Source: Hyphomicrobium denitrificans ATCC 51888
GTDB lineage: Bacteria; Pseudomonadota; Alphaproteobacteria; Rhizobiales; Hyphomicrobiaceae
Assembly (NCBI RefSeq): GCF_000143145.1
Contig: NC_014313.1
Span: forward strand, 1,302,001-1,366,000
Direction: 5' to 3'
DNA: 64,000 nucleotides
Positions 9,722-19,653 of this stretch are shown here, piece by piece. The notes beneath the pieces are model-generated. The model was not told the DNA's origin. It was given only the letters and a program-made list of their open reading frames with translations, and ran no database searches. Position 1 is the stretch's first letter, and every line of letters begins with the position of its first letter. Made by a program: the position numbers and the translations under genes.

Positions 9722-9759
9722 GCGGTTCGCACGGGAATTCCGGTGCGGACCGCTTTTTT
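9722..9759 (+). terminator. Rho-independent terminator
   Basis: GCGGTTCGCAC pairs with GTGCGGACCGC across a ten-base loop, with one G-T pair, followed directly by six T residues. It closes the His/Trp-rich repeat gene and insulates hppA. Confidence 0.85.
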
Positions 9760-9923
9760 CGTGCGAAAGGGCTAGAGTGCCCGAGTTGCAACGCAGCAGC
9801 ACTTTTGGCATGGTCCGCGCGACTTTCAGCAGGCGAGTCTGCCTGGGGAGCGAAGGTGGGTCCGCCATCCCGGCAAGGCCCGCTTGCACAAACAAAAAGA
9901 AGCGGGGCTAAAAGGACCACTCC

Positions 9924-12080
9924 ATGATCAACATACTTTGGGGGATCATCGCCTGCGGTGCGCTGGCGATCCTTTATGCGTTCATCACCTCGAACGCTGT
10001 GATGAGTGCAGATCAGGGCAACGCGCGGATGCAGGAAATTGCGTCTGCCGTCCGCGAGGGCGCCCAGGCTTATCTCAGCCGTCAGTATCGCACGATCGCG
10101 ATCGTCGGCGTCATCATCTTCATTCTCGCGTGGTTGCTTCTCGGACCGCTGCAGGCGTTCGGCTTCCTGATCGGCGCGGTGCTGTCGGGGCTCACTGGCT
10201 TCATCGGCATGAACGTGTCGGTGCGCGCGAACGTCAGGACCGCACAGGCGGCGACCGTTTCGCTCGCGAAAGGCCTCGACATCGCATTCAAGTCGGGCGC
10301 CATCACGGGCATGCTGGTTGCGGGCTTGGCTCTTCTCGGCGTCGCCGGCTACTACGCATTCCTGACGGTTGGCCTCGGCAAGGAACCGGGCAGCCGTGAC
10401 GTTGTCGACGCGCTCGTTGCGCTGGGCTTCGGCGCATCGCTGATCTCGATCTTCGCGCGTCTCGGCGGCGGCATCTTCACGAAGGGCGCCGACGTTGGCG
10501 GCGACCTCGTCGGCAAGGTCGAAGCCGGCATTCCGGAAGACGATCCGCGCAACCCGGCGACGATTGCCGACAACGTCGGCGACAACGTCGGCGACTGCGC
10601 GGGCATGGCGGCCGACTTGTTCGAAACCTACGCCGTGACGGTCGTTGCGACGATGGTGTTGGCTGCGATCTTCTTTGCCGGTCAGCCGAACCTCGGTGTG
10701 CTGATGCTCTATCCGCTGGCGATTTGCGCGGCCTGCATCGTGACCTCGATCGTCGGCACGTACTTCGTGCGCCTCGGCGCTAATGGCTCGATCATGGGCG
10801 CGCTTTATCGCGGCGTCATCGCTTCGGGCGTTTTGTCGATCGCCGGTCTCTGGGCTGCGACGCAGTACGTTCTCGGCGGCTTCGGCGATGTCGGTACGGC
10901 TGCGGGGCAGTCGATCACCGGCTGGAACCTGTTCCTTTGCGGTCTCGTCGGTCTGGCGTTGACCGGCCTGATCGTCTGGATCACCGAGTACTACACTGGC
11001 ATCGGCTACCGTCCGGTGAAGTCGATCAGCCAGGCGTCGGTGACGGGACACGGCACCAACGTCATTCAGGGCCTTGCGGTTTCGCTTGAAGCCTGCGCGC
11101 TGCCGACGCTCGCCATCGTCGCCAGCATCATCACGACGTACCAGCTCGGCGGCCTGTTCGGCACGGCGATCGCGACGACGACGATGCTCGGCCTCGCCGG
11201 CATGATCGTGGCGCTCGACGCGTTCGGTCCGGTGACCGACAACGCCGGCGGCATCGCCGAAATGGCCGGCCTGCCGAAGGAAGTCCGCCGTTCGACGGAC
11301 GCGCTCGACGCCGTCGGCAACACCACCAAGGCGGTGACGAAGGGCTACGCGATCGGTTCGGCCGGTCTCGGCGCGCTCGTTCTCTTCGCAGCCTACAACT
11401 ACGACCTGCATCACTTCATCGAGGAAGCGAACAAGACCGGAGCGACGGGCTATCAGTTCTTCAAGGACGTTCAGGTGAACTTCGGCCTTGAGAACCCCTA
11501 TGTCGTTGCGGGTCTGCTGCTCGGCGGCCTCATCCCGTTCCTGTTCGGCGGTCTCGCAATGACGGCTGTCGGACGTGCGGGCGGCGCCATCGTGCTCGAG
11601 GTTCGCCGTCAGTTCAAAGCCAAGCCCGGCATCATGAAGGGAACCGAAAAGCCCGACTATGCTGCCGCGGTCGACCTGCTGACGCGCGCCGCGATCAAGG
11701 AAATGATCATCCCGTCGCTGCTGCCGGTTCTGTCGCCGATCGTTCTCTTCATTGTCGTCAACGCCATCGCCGGTAAGGGCGCCGCGTTCTCGGCGGTCGG
11801 TGCGATGCTGCTCGGCGTGATCGTCACCGGCATCTTCGTCGCCATCTCGATGACCTCGGGCGGCGGTGCCTGGGACAACGCCAAGAAGAGCTTCGAAGAC
11901 GGTTTCGTCGACGTGGACGGCGTCAAGCACGTCAAGGGTTCGGAAGCGCACAAGGCGTCGGTCACGGGCGACACCGTCGGCGATCCCTACAAGGATACGG
12001 CCGGTCCGGCTGTCAACCCGGCGATCAAGATCACCAACATCGTGGCTCTGCTGTTGCTCGCTGTGCTTGCGCACTGGTAA
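9924..12080 (+). CDS. hppA: Membrane-bound proton-translocating pyrophosphatase, K+-independent type
   Basis: The 718-residue integral membrane protein (about 16 helices) hydrolyses pyrophosphate and pumps protons across the membrane. The catalytic region [20 protein letters not shown] with [20 protein letters not shown] carries the Mg-PPi-binding Asp residues, and further Asp-rich motifs are present near residues 435-445 and at the C-terminus. At residue 469 the motif reads [10 protein letters not shown]; a Lys there marks the K+-independent class, while K+-dependent enzymes have Ala (family knowledge). The gene is flanked by two terminators and so is monocistronic. Confidence 0.97.
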   Translation: MINILWGIIACGALAILYAFITSNAVMSADQGNARMQEIASAVREGAQAYLSRQYRTIAIVGVIIFILAWLLLGPLQAFGFLIGAVLSGLTGFIGMNVSVRANVRTAQAATVSLAKGLDIAFKSGAITGMLVAGLALLGVAGYYAFLTVGLGKEPGSRDVVDALVALGFGASLISIFARLGGGIFTKGADVGGDLVGKVEAGIPEDDPRNPATIADNVGDNVGDCAGMAADLFETYAVTVVATMVLAAIFFAGQPNLGVLMLYPLAICAACIVTSIVGTYFVRLGANGSIMGALYRGVIASGVLSIAGLWAATQYVLGGFGDVGTAAGQSITGWNLFLCGLVGLALTGLIVWITEYYTGIGYRPVKSISQASVTGHGTNVIQGLAVSLEACALPTLAIVASIITTYQLGGLFGTAIATTTMLGLAGMIVALDAFGPVTDNAGGIAEMAGLPKEVRRSTDALDAVGNTTKAVTKGYAIGSAGLGALVLFAAYNYDLHHFIEEANKTGATGYQFFKDVQVNFGLENPYVVAGLLLGGLIPFLFGGLAMTAVGRAGGAIVLEVRRQFKAKPGIMKGTEKPDYAAAVDLLTRAAIKEMIIPSLLPVLSPIVLFIVVNAIAGKGAAFSAVGAMLLGVIVTGIFVAISMTSGGGAWDNAKKSFEDGFVDVDGVKHVKGSEAHKASVTGDTVGDPYKDTAGPAVNPAIKITNIVALLLLAVLAHW

Positions 12081-12103
12081 GCGACACTCACGCTTCAAAG
12101 GAA

Positions 12104-12132
12104 AAGGCTCCGGTTCGTCCGGAGCCTTTTTT
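12104..12132 (+). terminator. Rho-independent terminator of hppA
   Basis: AAGGCTCCGG (12104-12113) and CCGGAGCCTT (12119-12128) form a perfect stem with a five-base loop, then a T-run. It lies 24 bp past hppA. Confidence 0.9.
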
Positions 12133-12170
12133 GTTTGGTCGAGCGTCGGGGGTGGAGACGTGTGCTGCGC

Positions 12171-12425
12171 TTAGCCGACGAGGTTCGGGTCCTCGCTGTC
12201 GTGCTCGTGTCCAATAGCGGTAAGCAGCCGCTTATCGAGCCGATCGGGCCGCAGGATCACTTTCTGGAAGTGAACGTCCTTGACCGCCGTGCGCGGGACG
12301 ACGAATTCGCCGGCATTCTCGACATAGATGACGATGGATGTGTCGTTGACCTCGCGGACGGCACCGATGCCTTCCTGGCCGTCGCCGAGGAACGCCATGA
12401 AGCCTTCTTCGATATTTTCGGTCAT
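12171..12425 (-). CDS. Small hypothetical protein, possibly PRC-barrel/DUF2171-like
   Basis: The 84-residue product begins MTENIEEGFMAFLGDGQEG. The segment VREVNDTSIVIYVENAGEFVV, followed by a basic stretch, looks like the small beta-barrel of PRC or DUF2171 proteins, but the likeness is weak and no family is assigned with confidence. The ATG at 12425 is preferred over the one 33 bases upstream because AGGTAG precedes it and the extra residues look non-coding. No signal peptide; probably cytoplasmic. Confidence 0.55.
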   Translation of the reverse strand: MTENIEEGFMAFLGDGQEGIGAVREVNDTSIVIYVENAGEFVVPRTAVKDVHFQKVILRPDRLDKRLLTAIGHEHDSEDPNLVG

Positions 12426-12549
12426 GAAGCTACCTGCTCGTTGAAGCGAGCGAAGCATAGACCGGGATGGCGAAAATTTCGCCCGCCAATTTCGGGGCGA
12501 GATCCAGCGCGCGCAGCAACCAATTCAGGCGGATGCTGCGCCGAACGCG

Positions 12550-13038
12550 TTAGCCTCCGAATGCGCTGCCTGCTCCGAAGAGCTGCTGCTTTCCGAGGTT
12601 GCGGAACAGCTGATTCAGGATGGTTTCGTCGCGGCCGCCAGGGGATGGGGTCTTGCGGCTCACGAAGTCGAAGACTTTGCCGTCCTTCAGGCCATAGTTG
12701 GCGACGTGATCGACCGTGCCGCCTTTGGTGAAGTACACGGCTACCACCTGACGGCTTTGCTCCGTCGGCAGGAAGAACGATTGCTGCGTGTCGGTGCTGG
12801 AGATGTAATAGAACGCGCGGCCGTCGCCGATGACGGCGGTCGTCGCGGGCGTACCGAGGGCGGCGCGCACCTGGTCCTGGCTCATGCCGGCCTGGACGGC
12901 CTGAAGGTCCGTATCCTTGAACACCTGACCATGCTTGGTGACCGTTCCGCCGCAGCCCGCGAGCGCCAGAAGAGAGACAAGGGCGAGCAGACGGCAACCT
13001 GCCGCCACTAAACCCGTCGTCTTGTCATGCTGTCGCAT
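12550..13038 (-). CDS. bamE: Outer-membrane assembly lipoprotein BamE (SmpA/OmlA)
   Basis: The 162-residue protein has a lipoprotein signal peptide with lipobox LAGC. The BamE domain follows: DTDLQAVQAGMSQDQVRAALG and GTPATTAVIGDGRAFYYIS match the SmpA/OmlA signature (helix-turn, G-T-P, then beta strands). BamE stabilises the BAM complex that inserts beta-barrel proteins into the outer membrane. The C-terminal extension after SRKTPSPGGRDE is common in alphaproteobacteria. It is divergent from the bc1 chaperone gene, also as usual in this class. Confidence 0.9.
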   Translation of the reverse strand: MRQHDKTTGLVAAGCRLLALVSLLALAGCGGTVTKHGQVFKDTDLQAVQAGMSQDQVRAALGTPATTAVIGDGRAFYYISSTDTQQSFFLPTEQSRQVVAVYFTKGGTVDHVANYGLKDGKVFDFVSRKTPSPGGRDETILNQLFRNLGKQQLFGAGSAFGG

Positions 13039-13190
13039 TCGACCCTTCATCCCCTCAGAATCGCTTCGCTCTCCGACGCGCTGTGTTTAAAGTGCGCATC
13101 AGAAGCGGGCAACGCGAGCCATACGCGCTGCCGCGCACGATCCCCAGACATTTCCCTCGGCTCCCAGGCGGATCAAGGACCTTACAAGCT

Positions 13191-13745
13191 ATGTTGCACT
13201 GGTTCAGGCGGCGCGCGGAAGTTCAACGCACAGCAGAAAAGCTTTATGGCAGTGTCGTGGCCGCTGCCCGGAACCCGGAGTTTTATCGGGGTATGGGCGT
13301 TCCCGACACACCGGAGGGGCGGTTCGAACTGGTTGCACTGCACCTGTTTCTGATGCTCGAGGGGCTCAAGGGGCAGAACGCCGCCGATCCGGAGGTGGCG
13401 CAGCGCACAATCGAGACGTTCGTGACAGACATGGACGACTGCATGCGGGAAATGGGCGTCGGCGACATGGTCGTCGGAAAAAAGGTGAAGCGCGCCGCAG
13501 CGGCGTTCTACGAGCGTTCGTCGGTCTATCGCGCGGCCCTTGCAGAGCAAGGCTCGGAACTCGACGACGGTATTATGCGGTATGTTTTCGAAGGCGATGG
13601 CGCGGCTCGCGATCGGGCGGCTCGGCTCGCACACTACACGCGGGCCGCGGCAGAGCTTTCATCGAAGACGCCCTTCGACAATCTGGTTGCCGACGGAAGC
13701 TTTGCGCGGCTGCTGAAGGCCGACGGCGCGGAGGAGGTGTCGTGA
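13191..13745 (+). CDS. Ubiquinol-cytochrome c chaperone (CBP3-like)
   Basis: The 184-residue protein matches the family related to mitochondrial Cbp3, which helps assemble the cytochrome bc1 complex. Recognisable blocks are EKLYGSVVAAARNPEFYRG, FELVALHLFLMLEGLKG, and FVTDMDDCMREMGVGDMVVG. The ATG at 13191 starts the conserved MLHWFRRR; longer versions add unrelated residues. The stop overlaps the GTG of the next gene (GTGA), so the pair is translationally coupled, as in many alphaproteobacteria. Confidence 0.9.
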   Translation: MLHWFRRRAEVQRTAEKLYGSVVAAARNPEFYRGMGVPDTPEGRFELVALHLFLMLEGLKGQNAADPEVAQRTIETFVTDMDDCMREMGVGDMVVGKKVKRAAAAFYERSSVYRAALAEQGSELDDGIMRYVFEGDGAARDRAARLAHYTRAAAELSSKTPFDNLVADGSFARLLKADGAEEVS

Positions 13746-14263
13746 GCGAGCAATTGAGCGATTGGACCCACAACGTCACGGACATTCCAGCGGGCGGACT
13801 CGATCGCGAACGTGACGCCAGCGAGAGCGAACGCGCGGCCATTGCGGAAGCGCTCAAGCTGCTGAAGCTCGATCGTCTGACGACGCGCTATCGCATCAAG
13901 CTTCAGGGAGACGGTAGCTACCGCCTGACGGGAAAGGTCATTGCCGCCGTGGAGCAGGCCTGCGTCGTGACGCTCAATCCCGTGCCCGACGACATCGACG
14001 CGACGTTCGACGTCGAATTTCGGCACGAGGTCGACGATCCGGATGATGACGAGGAGGCGAGCGTACTCGCAGGCCCGGACGTCGATATTCTCGAACGCGG
14101 TGTTATTCCGGTCGGCCGGATCGTTTTCGAGACGGTTTCGGCCTCGCTCGATCCTTATCCGCGGCGCGAGGGCGCGGAGTTTGATTGGCAGGACCCGCAT
14201 CAGGCCGATCCAAAAGAAACAAGCCCGTTCGCGGCGTTGTCGCAGTTGAAAGACAAAAAATAG
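13742..14263 (+). CDS. YceD/DUF177 family protein
   Basis: This 173-residue protein belongs to the DUF177 (YceD) group linked to 23S rRNA accumulation and to ribosomal protein L32/lipid genes in bacteria. Features include a central beta-rich region (GSYRLTGKVIAAVEQACVVT) with one Cys of the usual CxxxL block, and acidic stretches (EVDDPDDDEEAS). The terminal segment DPHQADPKETSPFAALSQLK is the typical YceD end. It overlaps the upstream chaperone by four bases and lies before plsX. Confidence 0.85.
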   Translation: MSEQLSDWTHNVTDIPAGGLDRERDASESERAAIAEALKLLKLDRLTTRYRIKLQGDGSYRLTGKVIAAVEQACVVTLNPVPDDIDATFDVEFRHEVDDPDDDEEASVLAGPDVDILERGVIPVGRIVFETVSASLDPYPRREGAEFDWQDPHQADPKETSPFAALSQLKDKK

Positions 14264-14415
14264 TCCGCCTGCGGCAACCGTGCATGAGGCGCGATTTCGC
14301 CTTGTTCGCGGGCTTCAAAAGATTATGGTCTCGACGAATTTCGGGGTTAGAACAGGTTTAGGATCGAGTCCGGCGGAATGTTGCGCCGAACGCGAGTCTT
14401 GGCCGGTCGGCGAGC

Positions 14416-15504
14416 ATGGCGAGCCAGAAGACAATCGCAATCGACGCAATGGGCGGCGACCACGGACCTGAGGTCCTGGTTCCTGGAGCCGCACTTTCGC
14501 TTGAGCGGCAACCGGCGCTGGGTTTTATTTTTTTCGGCGATAAGGCGCGCATCGATCAGGCGCTGGCGCAGCATCCGGCGCTCGCAGCGCGCTCGCGCGT
14601 CGTCCATACTGATCACGTCATCTCGATGGATGAGAAGCCGAGCCAGGCCCTGCGCCGCGGCAAGGGTTCGAGCATGTGGCTCAGCCTTGAGGCGGTAAAG
14701 TCGGGCGAAGCCGACGCCGCCGTTTCAGCGGGGAACACCGGCGCGCTGATGGCGATCTCGAAGCTCGTTCTCCGGCCCATCGCCGGTATCGAGCGTCCGG
14801 CGATTGCCGCGCTGTGGCCGACGATCAAATCGGAAAGCATCGTCCTCGACGTCGGCGCCAACATCGGTGCGACGGCGGATCAGCTCACCGTCTATGCGTT
14901 GATGGGCGCGGCGATGGCGCGTGCCGTATTTCACGTCGAGCGCCCCTCGGTCGGGCTGATGAATGTTGGAACCGAGGAGATGAAGGGCAACGAGGACGTG
15001 AAGGCGGCTCATGCGCTGCTCAAGTCCGTCGATGCGCTGCCGCTGGACTACAAGGGTTTCGTCGAAGGCGATCAGATCGGGCAGGGCGCTGTCGATGTCG
15101 TCGTCGTCGAAGGCTTTGCTGGCAACATCGCGCTCAAGACCGCGGAAGGCACGGCACGCCAGATCGGCACGTATCTTAAGGCGGCGATGACCAGTTCGTT
15201 CATGAGCAAGCTCGGAGCGCTTTTCGCGCAGGGCGGCTTCCGCGTCCTGAAGCAGAAAATGGACCCCCGACGGGTTAACGGCGGCACGTTTCTGGGCCTT
15301 AACGGTATCGCGGTTAAAAGTCATGGCGGCACTGACGCCTTCGGATTCGCGAGCGCCGTTGATCTTGCGTATGAAATGGCGGATTCGGGTTTGATCGCGC
15401 GGCTGACGGCTGATATCGACGGTTTTCATCATCGGTTGTCGGCGGCCAGTGGCGGCGGTGTTCCGCCCGAGCGTTCCGCCGGCAGCGCGCTCGGAAAGGT
15501 CTAG
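14416..15504 (+). CDS. plsX: Phosphate acyltransferase PlsX
   Basis: PlsX converts acyl-ACP to acyl-phosphate for phospholipid synthesis. The 362-residue sequence opens with [19 protein letters not shown] and includes [19 protein letters not shown] and [19 protein letters not shown], all strong family signatures. Cytoplasmic, peripheral membrane. The fabH start lies only two bases past its stop, so plsX and fabH form an operon; ihfA and the merR-type gene follow in the conserved alphaproteobacterial order. Confidence 0.97.
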   Translation: MASQKTIAIDAMGGDHGPEVLVPGAALSLERQPALGFIFFGDKARIDQALAQHPALAARSRVVHTDHVISMDEKPSQALRRGKGSSMWLSLEAVKSGEADAAVSAGNTGALMAISKLVLRPIAGIERPAIAALWPTIKSESIVLDVGANIGATADQLTVYALMGAAMARAVFHVERPSVGLMNVGTEEMKGNEDVKAAHALLKSVDALPLDYKGFVEGDQIGQGAVDVVVVEGFAGNIALKTAEGTARQIGTYLKAAMTSSFMSKLGALFAQGGFRVLKQKMDPRRVNGGTFLGLNGIAVKSHGGTDAFGFASAVDLAYEMADSGLIARLTADIDGFHHRLSAASGGGVPPERSAGSALGKV

Positions 15505-15506
15505 GC

Positions 15507-16487
15507 GTGGTTGCTGTTCTTCGTTCGGTCATTCGCGGTGTCGGCGCGCATTTGCCCAAGCGTATCGTCTCGAACGAAGATCTGTCGAAGATCGTCGATA
15601 CGAGCGACGCGTGGATCCAAGAGCGCTCCGGCATCGTCAATCGGCACATTGCGGACGAGACTGAAAAGACGTCCGATCTCGGCGCGGCGGCGGCGAAGCA
15701 GGCGCTGGTTCGTGCAGGCATCGATCCGATCGACATCGACCTGATCGTCTGCGCGACGGCGACGCCGGATCGCACGTTTCCGGCGACAGCGGTTCGAATC
15801 CAGTCGATGCTGGGCGTTACGAAAGGCGCGGCGTTCGACGTGCAGGCCGTCTGCTCGGGGTTCGTTTACGGGCTGACGATCGCAGACAACTTCCTCAAGA
15901 CGGGGCAATCGAAACGGGCGCTCGTCATCGGCGCGGAGACGTTTTCGCGCATTCTCGACTGGTCGGACCGTTCGACGTGCGTGCTGTTCGGCGACGGCGC
16001 GGGAGCGGTCGTTCTCGAAGCGCAGCCGCAGCACGGCACGCGGAACGATCGCGGTATCCTCGCGACACGGCTGCGATCGGACGGCCGCTACGAAGACCTG
16101 CTTTACGTGGACGGTGGCGCCGGGTCGACGAAAACGGTCGGGCATCTGCGGATGAACGGGCGCGAGGTTTTCCGGCACGCGATTCAGAAGATTTCCGGCG
16201 TCATCGAAGAAACGCTGGTCGAAACCGGGTATGCGGCGGACGAGATCGATCTCTTTATTCCGCATCAGGCCAACAAGCGGATTCTCGACGGCATTGCGAA
16301 AAAGCTCGGCGTCGCGCCCGAGAAGATCGTCATGACCCTGCACAAGCATGGCAACACCTCGGCGGCGTCAATCCCGCTCGCTCTCAACGAGGCGTTCGAG
16401 GCTCATCGCGTCAAGGAAGGCAGCCTCATTTTGATGGAAGCCATGGGCGGCGGCTTCACCTGGGGCGCGGTTCTGGCGCGCTGGTAG
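15507..16487 (+). CDS. fabH: Beta-ketoacyl-ACP synthase III
   Basis: FabH starts fatty acid synthesis by condensing acetyl-CoA with malonyl-ACP. The 326-residue protein has the catalytic Cys116 in [12 protein letters not shown], His in PHQANKRI near residue 253, and Asn in [12 protein letters not shown] near residue 283: the full Cys-His-Asn triad. The end [13 protein letters not shown] is typical. The start is GTG at 15507, two bases after the plsX stop, giving [17 protein letters not shown]. Confidence 0.97.
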   Translation: MVAVLRSVIRGVGAHLPKRIVSNEDLSKIVDTSDAWIQERSGIVNRHIADETEKTSDLGAAAAKQALVRAGIDPIDIDLIVCATATPDRTFPATAVRIQSMLGVTKGAAFDVQAVCSGFVYGLTIADNFLKTGQSKRALVIGAETFSRILDWSDRSTCVLFGDGAGAVVLEAQPQHGTRNDRGILATRLRSDGRYEDLLYVDGGAGSTKTVGHLRMNGREVFRHAIQKISGVIEETLVETGYAADEIDLFIPHQANKRILDGIAKKLGVAPEKIVMTLHKHGNTSAASIPLALNEAFEAHRVKEGSLILMEAMGGGFTWGAVLARW

Positions 16488-16620
16488 CCGCGGTTGCGGT
16501 GCCTCTCAGGAAAAATCGCCCGTCCTCAACTTTTTACCTGCTTCTTCAACGCATTACGTTGACCCCGCGACCAACTGCCGCTACCATGATCGGTCTCGGC
16601 GTTGATGGGAGAATAAAAAA

Positions 16621-16926
16621 ATGGTCGGCAAGACATTGACGAGGGCGGACCTCGCTGAAGCGGTGGTCTCAAAAGTCGGGTTGCCGCGTAACGAAAGCCA
16701 GGACCTTGTGGAGCGCGTGCTCGAGGAAATCTCGGGCAGTCTTGCGGACGGAGATCCCGTCAAGCTCTCGTCGTTCGGCTCATTCGGCATCCGGCAGAAG
16801 GGTGAGCGCGTCGGGCGCAATCCGAAGACCGGCGAAGAAGTCCCGATCACACCGCGCAGGGTTTTGGTGTTTCGGCCTTCCAACATCATGAAGGACCGCA
16901 TCAACAAAGGCCACGTGAAGGGCTAG
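16621..16926 (+). CDS. ihfA: Integration host factor subunit alpha
   Basis: The 101-residue DNA-bending protein shows the HU/IHF signature [20 protein letters not shown] and the alpha-subunit start [25 protein letters not shown]-alpha pairs with IHF-beta (not in this window). GGGAGAATAAAAA supplies the ribosome site. Position between fabH and a MerR-type regulator is conserved in alphaproteobacteria. Confidence 0.96.
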   Translation: MVGKTLTRADLAEAVVSKVGLPRNESQDLVERVLEEISGSLADGDPVKLSSFGSFGIRQKGERVGRNPKTGEEVPITPRRVLVFRPSNIMKDRINKGHVKG

Positions 16927-17008
16927 CATCGCTTCGGCGTGAACGCGGGTCATGTGGGGCGGGCAACGCTCTCCGACGGTTTCGGGAAATTGGAAAGGCA
17001 GTTGAGCG

Positions 17009-17557
17009 ATGAACAAATCGGCGGAAGCGTTTCGCACGATCGGAGAAGTCGCTGACGAGCTTGAAATCCCGAAGCACGTGCTGCGCTTTTGGGAAGGCCG
17101 TTTTCCGCAAATCAGGCCGATGAAGCGCGGCGGCGGCCGGCGTTATTATCGCCCGGAGGACATGGAGCTTCTGCGCGGCATCCGCACGTTGCTGCACGCC
17201 GAGGGGTATACCATCCGCGGCGTCCAGAAGATTTTGCGCGAGCATGGCGTCGATCAGGTGAAGGCGGCCGCACGCCGCTCCATCCCCACGCTAAGCGCCG
17301 CGGAGGGTGCATCGCCGCCGCCGGCACGCAAGCGCGGACGCAAGCCGATCGTCGCGCCTGCCTCGCGCGTTTCTGCTCAAACGGCTACATCCGCCGCGCC
17401 CGAGCTGAAATCTGCGAGCTGCACCATGAACGTGCACGTTCTTGCGGCGGTCCGCGAGCTCCAGATTGCGCGTGCGATCCTGCTTGGACAGCCTGTTCCG
17501 CAATCGCCGGCGAGCCGCGCCGAGGATGCGAAGAAGGTCCGCGCGAGCCGGACCTGA
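17009..17557 (+). CDS. MerR-family transcriptional regulator
   Basis: The first 70 residues form a MerR winged helix: [21 protein letters not shown], then [22 protein letters not shown] and a helix ending in [11 protein letters not shown]. The remaining 110 residues are a basic, Ala/Pro-rich linker ([10 protein letters not shown]-hook-like) and a helical C-terminus. This MerR-like protein beside ihfA is a constant alphaproteobacterial feature; its target is not known to me. No metal-binding Cys cluster is visible, so it is not a typical metal sensor. Confidence 0.88.
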   Translation: MNKSAEAFRTIGEVADELEIPKHVLRFWEGRFPQIRPMKRGGGRRYYRPEDMELLRGIRTLLHAEGYTIRGVQKILREHGVDQVKAAARRSIPTLSAAEGASPPPARKRGRKPIVAPASRVSAQTATSAAPELKSASCTMNVHVLAAVRELQIARAILLGQPVPQSPASRAEDAKKVRASRT

Positions 17558-17594
17558 GCATGACTGCTGTGCTCAGCCGAGGTGAGCAGCCTGC

Positions 17595-18305
17595 ATGAGC
17601 TTGCGCGATCTTGACGTCGTTTTTGTCGACCTCGATGCGTCGCGAGCGCTTCTCGAACATGAAGAAGCAAGCACGCCTCGGCTTTCGCCATCCGATCGAC
17701 TTCGCGTTGATCGGCTTTCCGGCGATCCCGTAAGGCAAGCTCGGTGGCGTGCGTCACGGATTGCGACGCGCATCGTGCTCGAACGTTGGGCCGGTCGGAG
17801 CGTGCGCGGAGCGGAGTTCGAAATCGCTGCTGGAGGGCGTCCGTCTCTCGGTGATGGCCTGCCGCATTTCAACGTTTCGCATACGGCGAGCGTCGCTCTC
17901 ATCGCGGTTTGCCAGATGTCTCCTGTTGGCGTCGACGTCGAGTGTCAGCGCACTCTTTCGATGTCCTCGGAGCGGCGGCGGCGCATCGTAGCCGCCGCGG
18001 ATGATCTTGCGTCTGTCGGAGCGCTCAATCCCGAAAGCGATGTTGACGTGCTGAGGGCATGGGTGCGCCTGGAAGCGATTGCCAAGGCGCGCGGGTCTGG
18101 GATCGGTGTTCTCTTGACGGAGGAAGGCGTGATTGGAGGAGCCAATCGATCCACGCGCGAAACTGAAAAGCCGTCGCTGGCCTCAGCGGCGCTCGATGTG
18201 GCGCCGCCGTATATCGCTGCCATCGCGGCGGACACGCTTCCATCCGCGATCAGCGTTCGACGCTTTCCGGCCCGCGTGGAAGCCTTGCAAGACTTCCTGC
18301 GCTAG
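17595..18305 (+). CDS. 4'-phosphopantetheinyl transferase, Sfp type
   Basis: The 236-residue enzyme would transfer phosphopantetheine from CoA to acyl- or peptidyl-carrier proteins. Motifs: PHFNVSHTASVALIAV (P1/P2 region), VGVDVEC with the Mg-binding Asp and Glu, and WVRLEAIAKARGSGI in place of the usual W-x-x-KEA-x-x-K. The KEA Lys is Leu here, while the Glu and the second Lys are kept. Its likely clients include the NRPS carrier domain at the right edge, 45 kb away, by inference. It starts after the MerR-type gene with a 37-bp gap. Confidence 0.85.
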   Translation: MSLRDLDVVFVDLDASRALLEHEEASTPRLSPSDRLRVDRLSGDPVRQARWRASRIATRIVLERWAGRSVRGAEFEIAAGGRPSLGDGLPHFNVSHTASVALIAVCQMSPVGVDVECQRTLSMSSERRRRIVAAADDLASVGALNPESDVDVLRAWVRLEAIAKARGSGIGVLLTEEGVIGGANRSTRETEKPSLASAALDVAPPYIAAIAADTLPSAISVRRFPARVEALQDFLR

Positions 18306-18318
18306 CGAGGGCCAAACG

Positions 18319-18348
18319 TCGTTGCGCGCGTTCTCGCACGCGCAACGA
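18319..18348. terminator. Bidirectional hairpin between convergent genes
   Basis: TCGTTGCGCG and CGCGCAACGA form a perfect 10-bp stem with a ten-base loop between the ends of the transferase gene and the convergent exported-protein gene. No T-run on either side. Confidence 0.55.
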
Positions 18349-19641
18349 TCAGGGTTTGTATCCGAAGATCGTATAGGGGTTATAGACGCGCGCCTGTTCC
18401 TTGTTGCGGGCGTAATAGCGAACGCGCCGCCGCGGCGGTGTATCGGCCTTGGCTTCCCGGATTGCGGCTTTCGTTACGAGGCGGCTTTTGCGCGGGACGG
18501 CCGCTGCCTCGGGTTTCTCGGGCGGCAGCACCATCGCGGTAACGGTGCTGTCCTTGACTGCGTGCAGCAGGTTCGACTCCATCGGACGCCAGCGATAGCC
18601 AAGCCCGAAATCGATCGGTGTGGCGCGGCCCTTTCCGAACACGTCGTTCAACTGCGCCTGGCGTTGTCCGGCGAACAGCGGGATCGGACCGACGTAGCGG
18701 CCGTAGGGCTGTAAACGCCAGCCCTGCGCGAAGAAGCGGATCGGGATGCCGGAGTCGTCCTCCAGAATCGCATCGCTGTGCTTCAGCAGATAATCGCGCA
18801 CGGTCGAAAACTTGTCTTCGTGCATCAGATACGACGCGCTTTTGATGAAGCTGTCGCCGTGGCTGAACGTGTCGCAGAACTTCATGAAGCCGCTGGCTTC
18901 GATGCCGCCGTTCGAAAGGTCGGTGCTGAAGTAATACAGCGTGCGCTTCTTGCCGGTGTTGTCGGAGAAGATGATCTTGGCGGCCTTGGCGGTCGCGTTG
19001 GCAATCTTCTCATCCTCCGGGTGGAGCGTGCCGTCGGCCTGAAGATCGAACAGCGAGACGTCGTAGATCGTCTTTCCCGAGCGCGCCAGGAACGTCATCA
19101 GCACCGGCAGCGTGCCCGTCAACCGGCCGTGACTGAAATCGACGCGCATCGATTTGGTTCGGAAGAAGCTGTAGCTCAACACCGAATTGAGCGAGCCGCG
19201 CAGCTCGCGCAAAGCGCCGGGAAGCTCCGCATGCGAGAACTTGCCGAGATCGGGAACGGGACCCGGCGGTTCAAGCCCGGCCATGATGTAGGTGTCGGCC
19301 GACGGGAAGAACGCGTCGGCATATAGGAAGTCGGGACCGCTGAAGAAGTAGAACAAGACCGGCTGAGGGTTGGTCAGGTTCTTCGAGACGAACGAGCGGA
19401 TCTTGCTCAGCTGCCGCTTTTCGAGGCCGCTCCAGGAGTCGTCGAAGCTCTTGGCGTGCTGCTTCCAGAAAGCGTCTCCGGTATATTTCGCGATCGGCGA
19501 AAGCGCGGATGGCGGCATGCCCGCGAGGAACCGCGCGGTGTCATCGGGACTCGTGCTTGCAGCGAACGAAACATTCGCCGTCGACGTCAGTGCAACGATG
19601 CAAGCGCCGATGATGGAAGCGAGAAACCGCATTCTTGCCAT
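18349..19641 (-). CDS. Exported protein of unknown function
   Basis: The 430-residue product has a signal peptide (MARMRFLASIIGACIVALTS, cleavage near FAA). The mature sequence contains FYFFSGPDFLYADAFFPSADTYIMAGLEPPG and FFRTKSMRVDFSHGRLTGTLPVLM, which read as one conserved globular domain I cannot name. It begins 13 bp after the APC permease stop and is therefore probably co-transcribed with it. A basic Arg/Lys-rich segment precedes the end. The start could also be the ATG at 19632; neither has a strong ribosome site. Confidence 0.7.
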   Translation of the reverse strand: MARMRFLASIIGACIVALTSTANVSFAASTSPDDTARFLAGMPPSALSPIAKYTGDAFWKQHAKSFDDSWSGLEKRQLSKIRSFVSKNLTNPQPVLFYFFSGPDFLYADAFFPSADTYIMAGLEPPGPVPDLGKFSHAELPGALRELRGSLNSVLSYSFFRTKSMRVDFSHGRLTGTLPVLMTFLARSGKTIYDVSLFDLQADGTLHPEDEKIANATAKAAKIIFSDNTGKKRTLYYFSTDLSNGGIEASGFMKFCDTFSHGDSFIKSASYLMHEDKFSTVRDYLLKHSDAILEDDSGIPIRFFAQGWRLQPYGRYVGPIPLFAGQRQAQLNDVFGKGRATPIDFGLGYRWRPMESNLLHAVKDSTVTAMVLPPEKPEAAAVPRKSRLVTKAAIREAKADTPPRRRVRYYARNKEQARVYNPYTIFGYKP

Positions 19642-19653
19642 GAGGTGATCCAA

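Noticed and set aside
9708..12098. Open frame of 796 codons on the minus strand
   Set aside because: It mirrors hppA and its product is Arg/Asp/Glu-rich low-complexity sequence, typical of an antisense frame in high-GC DNA.
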